Source: Formicarius rufipectus
Lineage: Eukaryota; Chordata; Aves; Passeriformes; Formicariidae
Length of the DNA stretch: 64,000 nucleotides
Direction of reading: 5' to 3'
Assembly (NCBI GenBank): GCA_013399695.1
Contig: VXAU01000683.1
Coordinates: 654,242 to 718,241, forward strand
The position numbers and the translations under genes were made by a program. Of this stretch, positions 63,967-64,000 are shown piece by piece. Numbering within the stretch: position 1 is the first letter of the stretch; each line of letters begins with the position of its first letter. A model generated the notes under the pieces. The model did no database searches and had not been told where the DNA came from. It was given only the letters and a program-made list of their open reading frames with translations.

Positions 63967-64000
63967 GGCTGAGATCGCAGCAGCTTCATGGCTCAACACA

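Noticed and set aside
1..64000. CRISPR arrays, operons, bacterial promoters or phage genes
   Set aside because: No regularly spaced direct repeats with unique spacers, no tandem coding genes, and the repeat content is avian; the window is not prokaryotic.

Overview
The window reads as vertebrate, and specifically avian, noncoding DNA. It is AT-rich, has low CpG density, and has no operon-like gene packing. I could not assign any open reading frame to a known cellular protein; the longest (218 codons, minus strand, 30697-31350) has no motif I recognise. The avian call rests on the repeats. There are two CR1 LINE 3' ends (plus strand near 35.1-35.4 kb, minus strand at 58.7-59.2 kb). There is also a tRNA-Ile-headed SINE with a CR1-type tail at 63.29-63.43 kb, the architecture known as TguSINE1 in zebra finch, which points to a passerine (songbird).

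Layout. 1-33 kb is mostly unique AT-rich sequence with scattered simple A/C-rich tracts and one GC-richer block at 6.1-6.9 kb. An assembly gap of 116 N, bordered by C runs, lies at 33073-33188. A CR1 fragment at 35146-35396 still holds the last codons of the CR1 ORF2 (endonuclease/reverse transcriptase protein) with its stop codon, followed by the 3' tail. From about 39.1 to 40.1 kb the sequence is dense in homeodomain-, octamer- and E-box-like sites and looks like a conserved regulatory block; shorter candidates lie at 50.58-50.76 kb and 53.38-53.56 kb. A homogeneous 18-bp GA minisatellite sits at 52575-52655.

The last 5.3 kb is the transposon-rich part. It has a minus-strand CR1 carrying a tiny oppositely oriented CR1 tail inside it and a snap-back hairpin at its truncated end. 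Next come a solo-LTR-like element (62210-62735), the SINE, and a 291-bp LTR-like element (63666-63956) flanked by unusually long 12-bp direct repeats.

The window is best explained as an intergenic region or a very large intron, possibly in the regulatory landscape of a developmental gene lying outside it. No new multi-gene system is visible. The most interesting observations are the atypical LTR-like insertion at the right end, the nested CR1 event, and the candidate conserved noncoding elements. All functional statements about the latter are inference.
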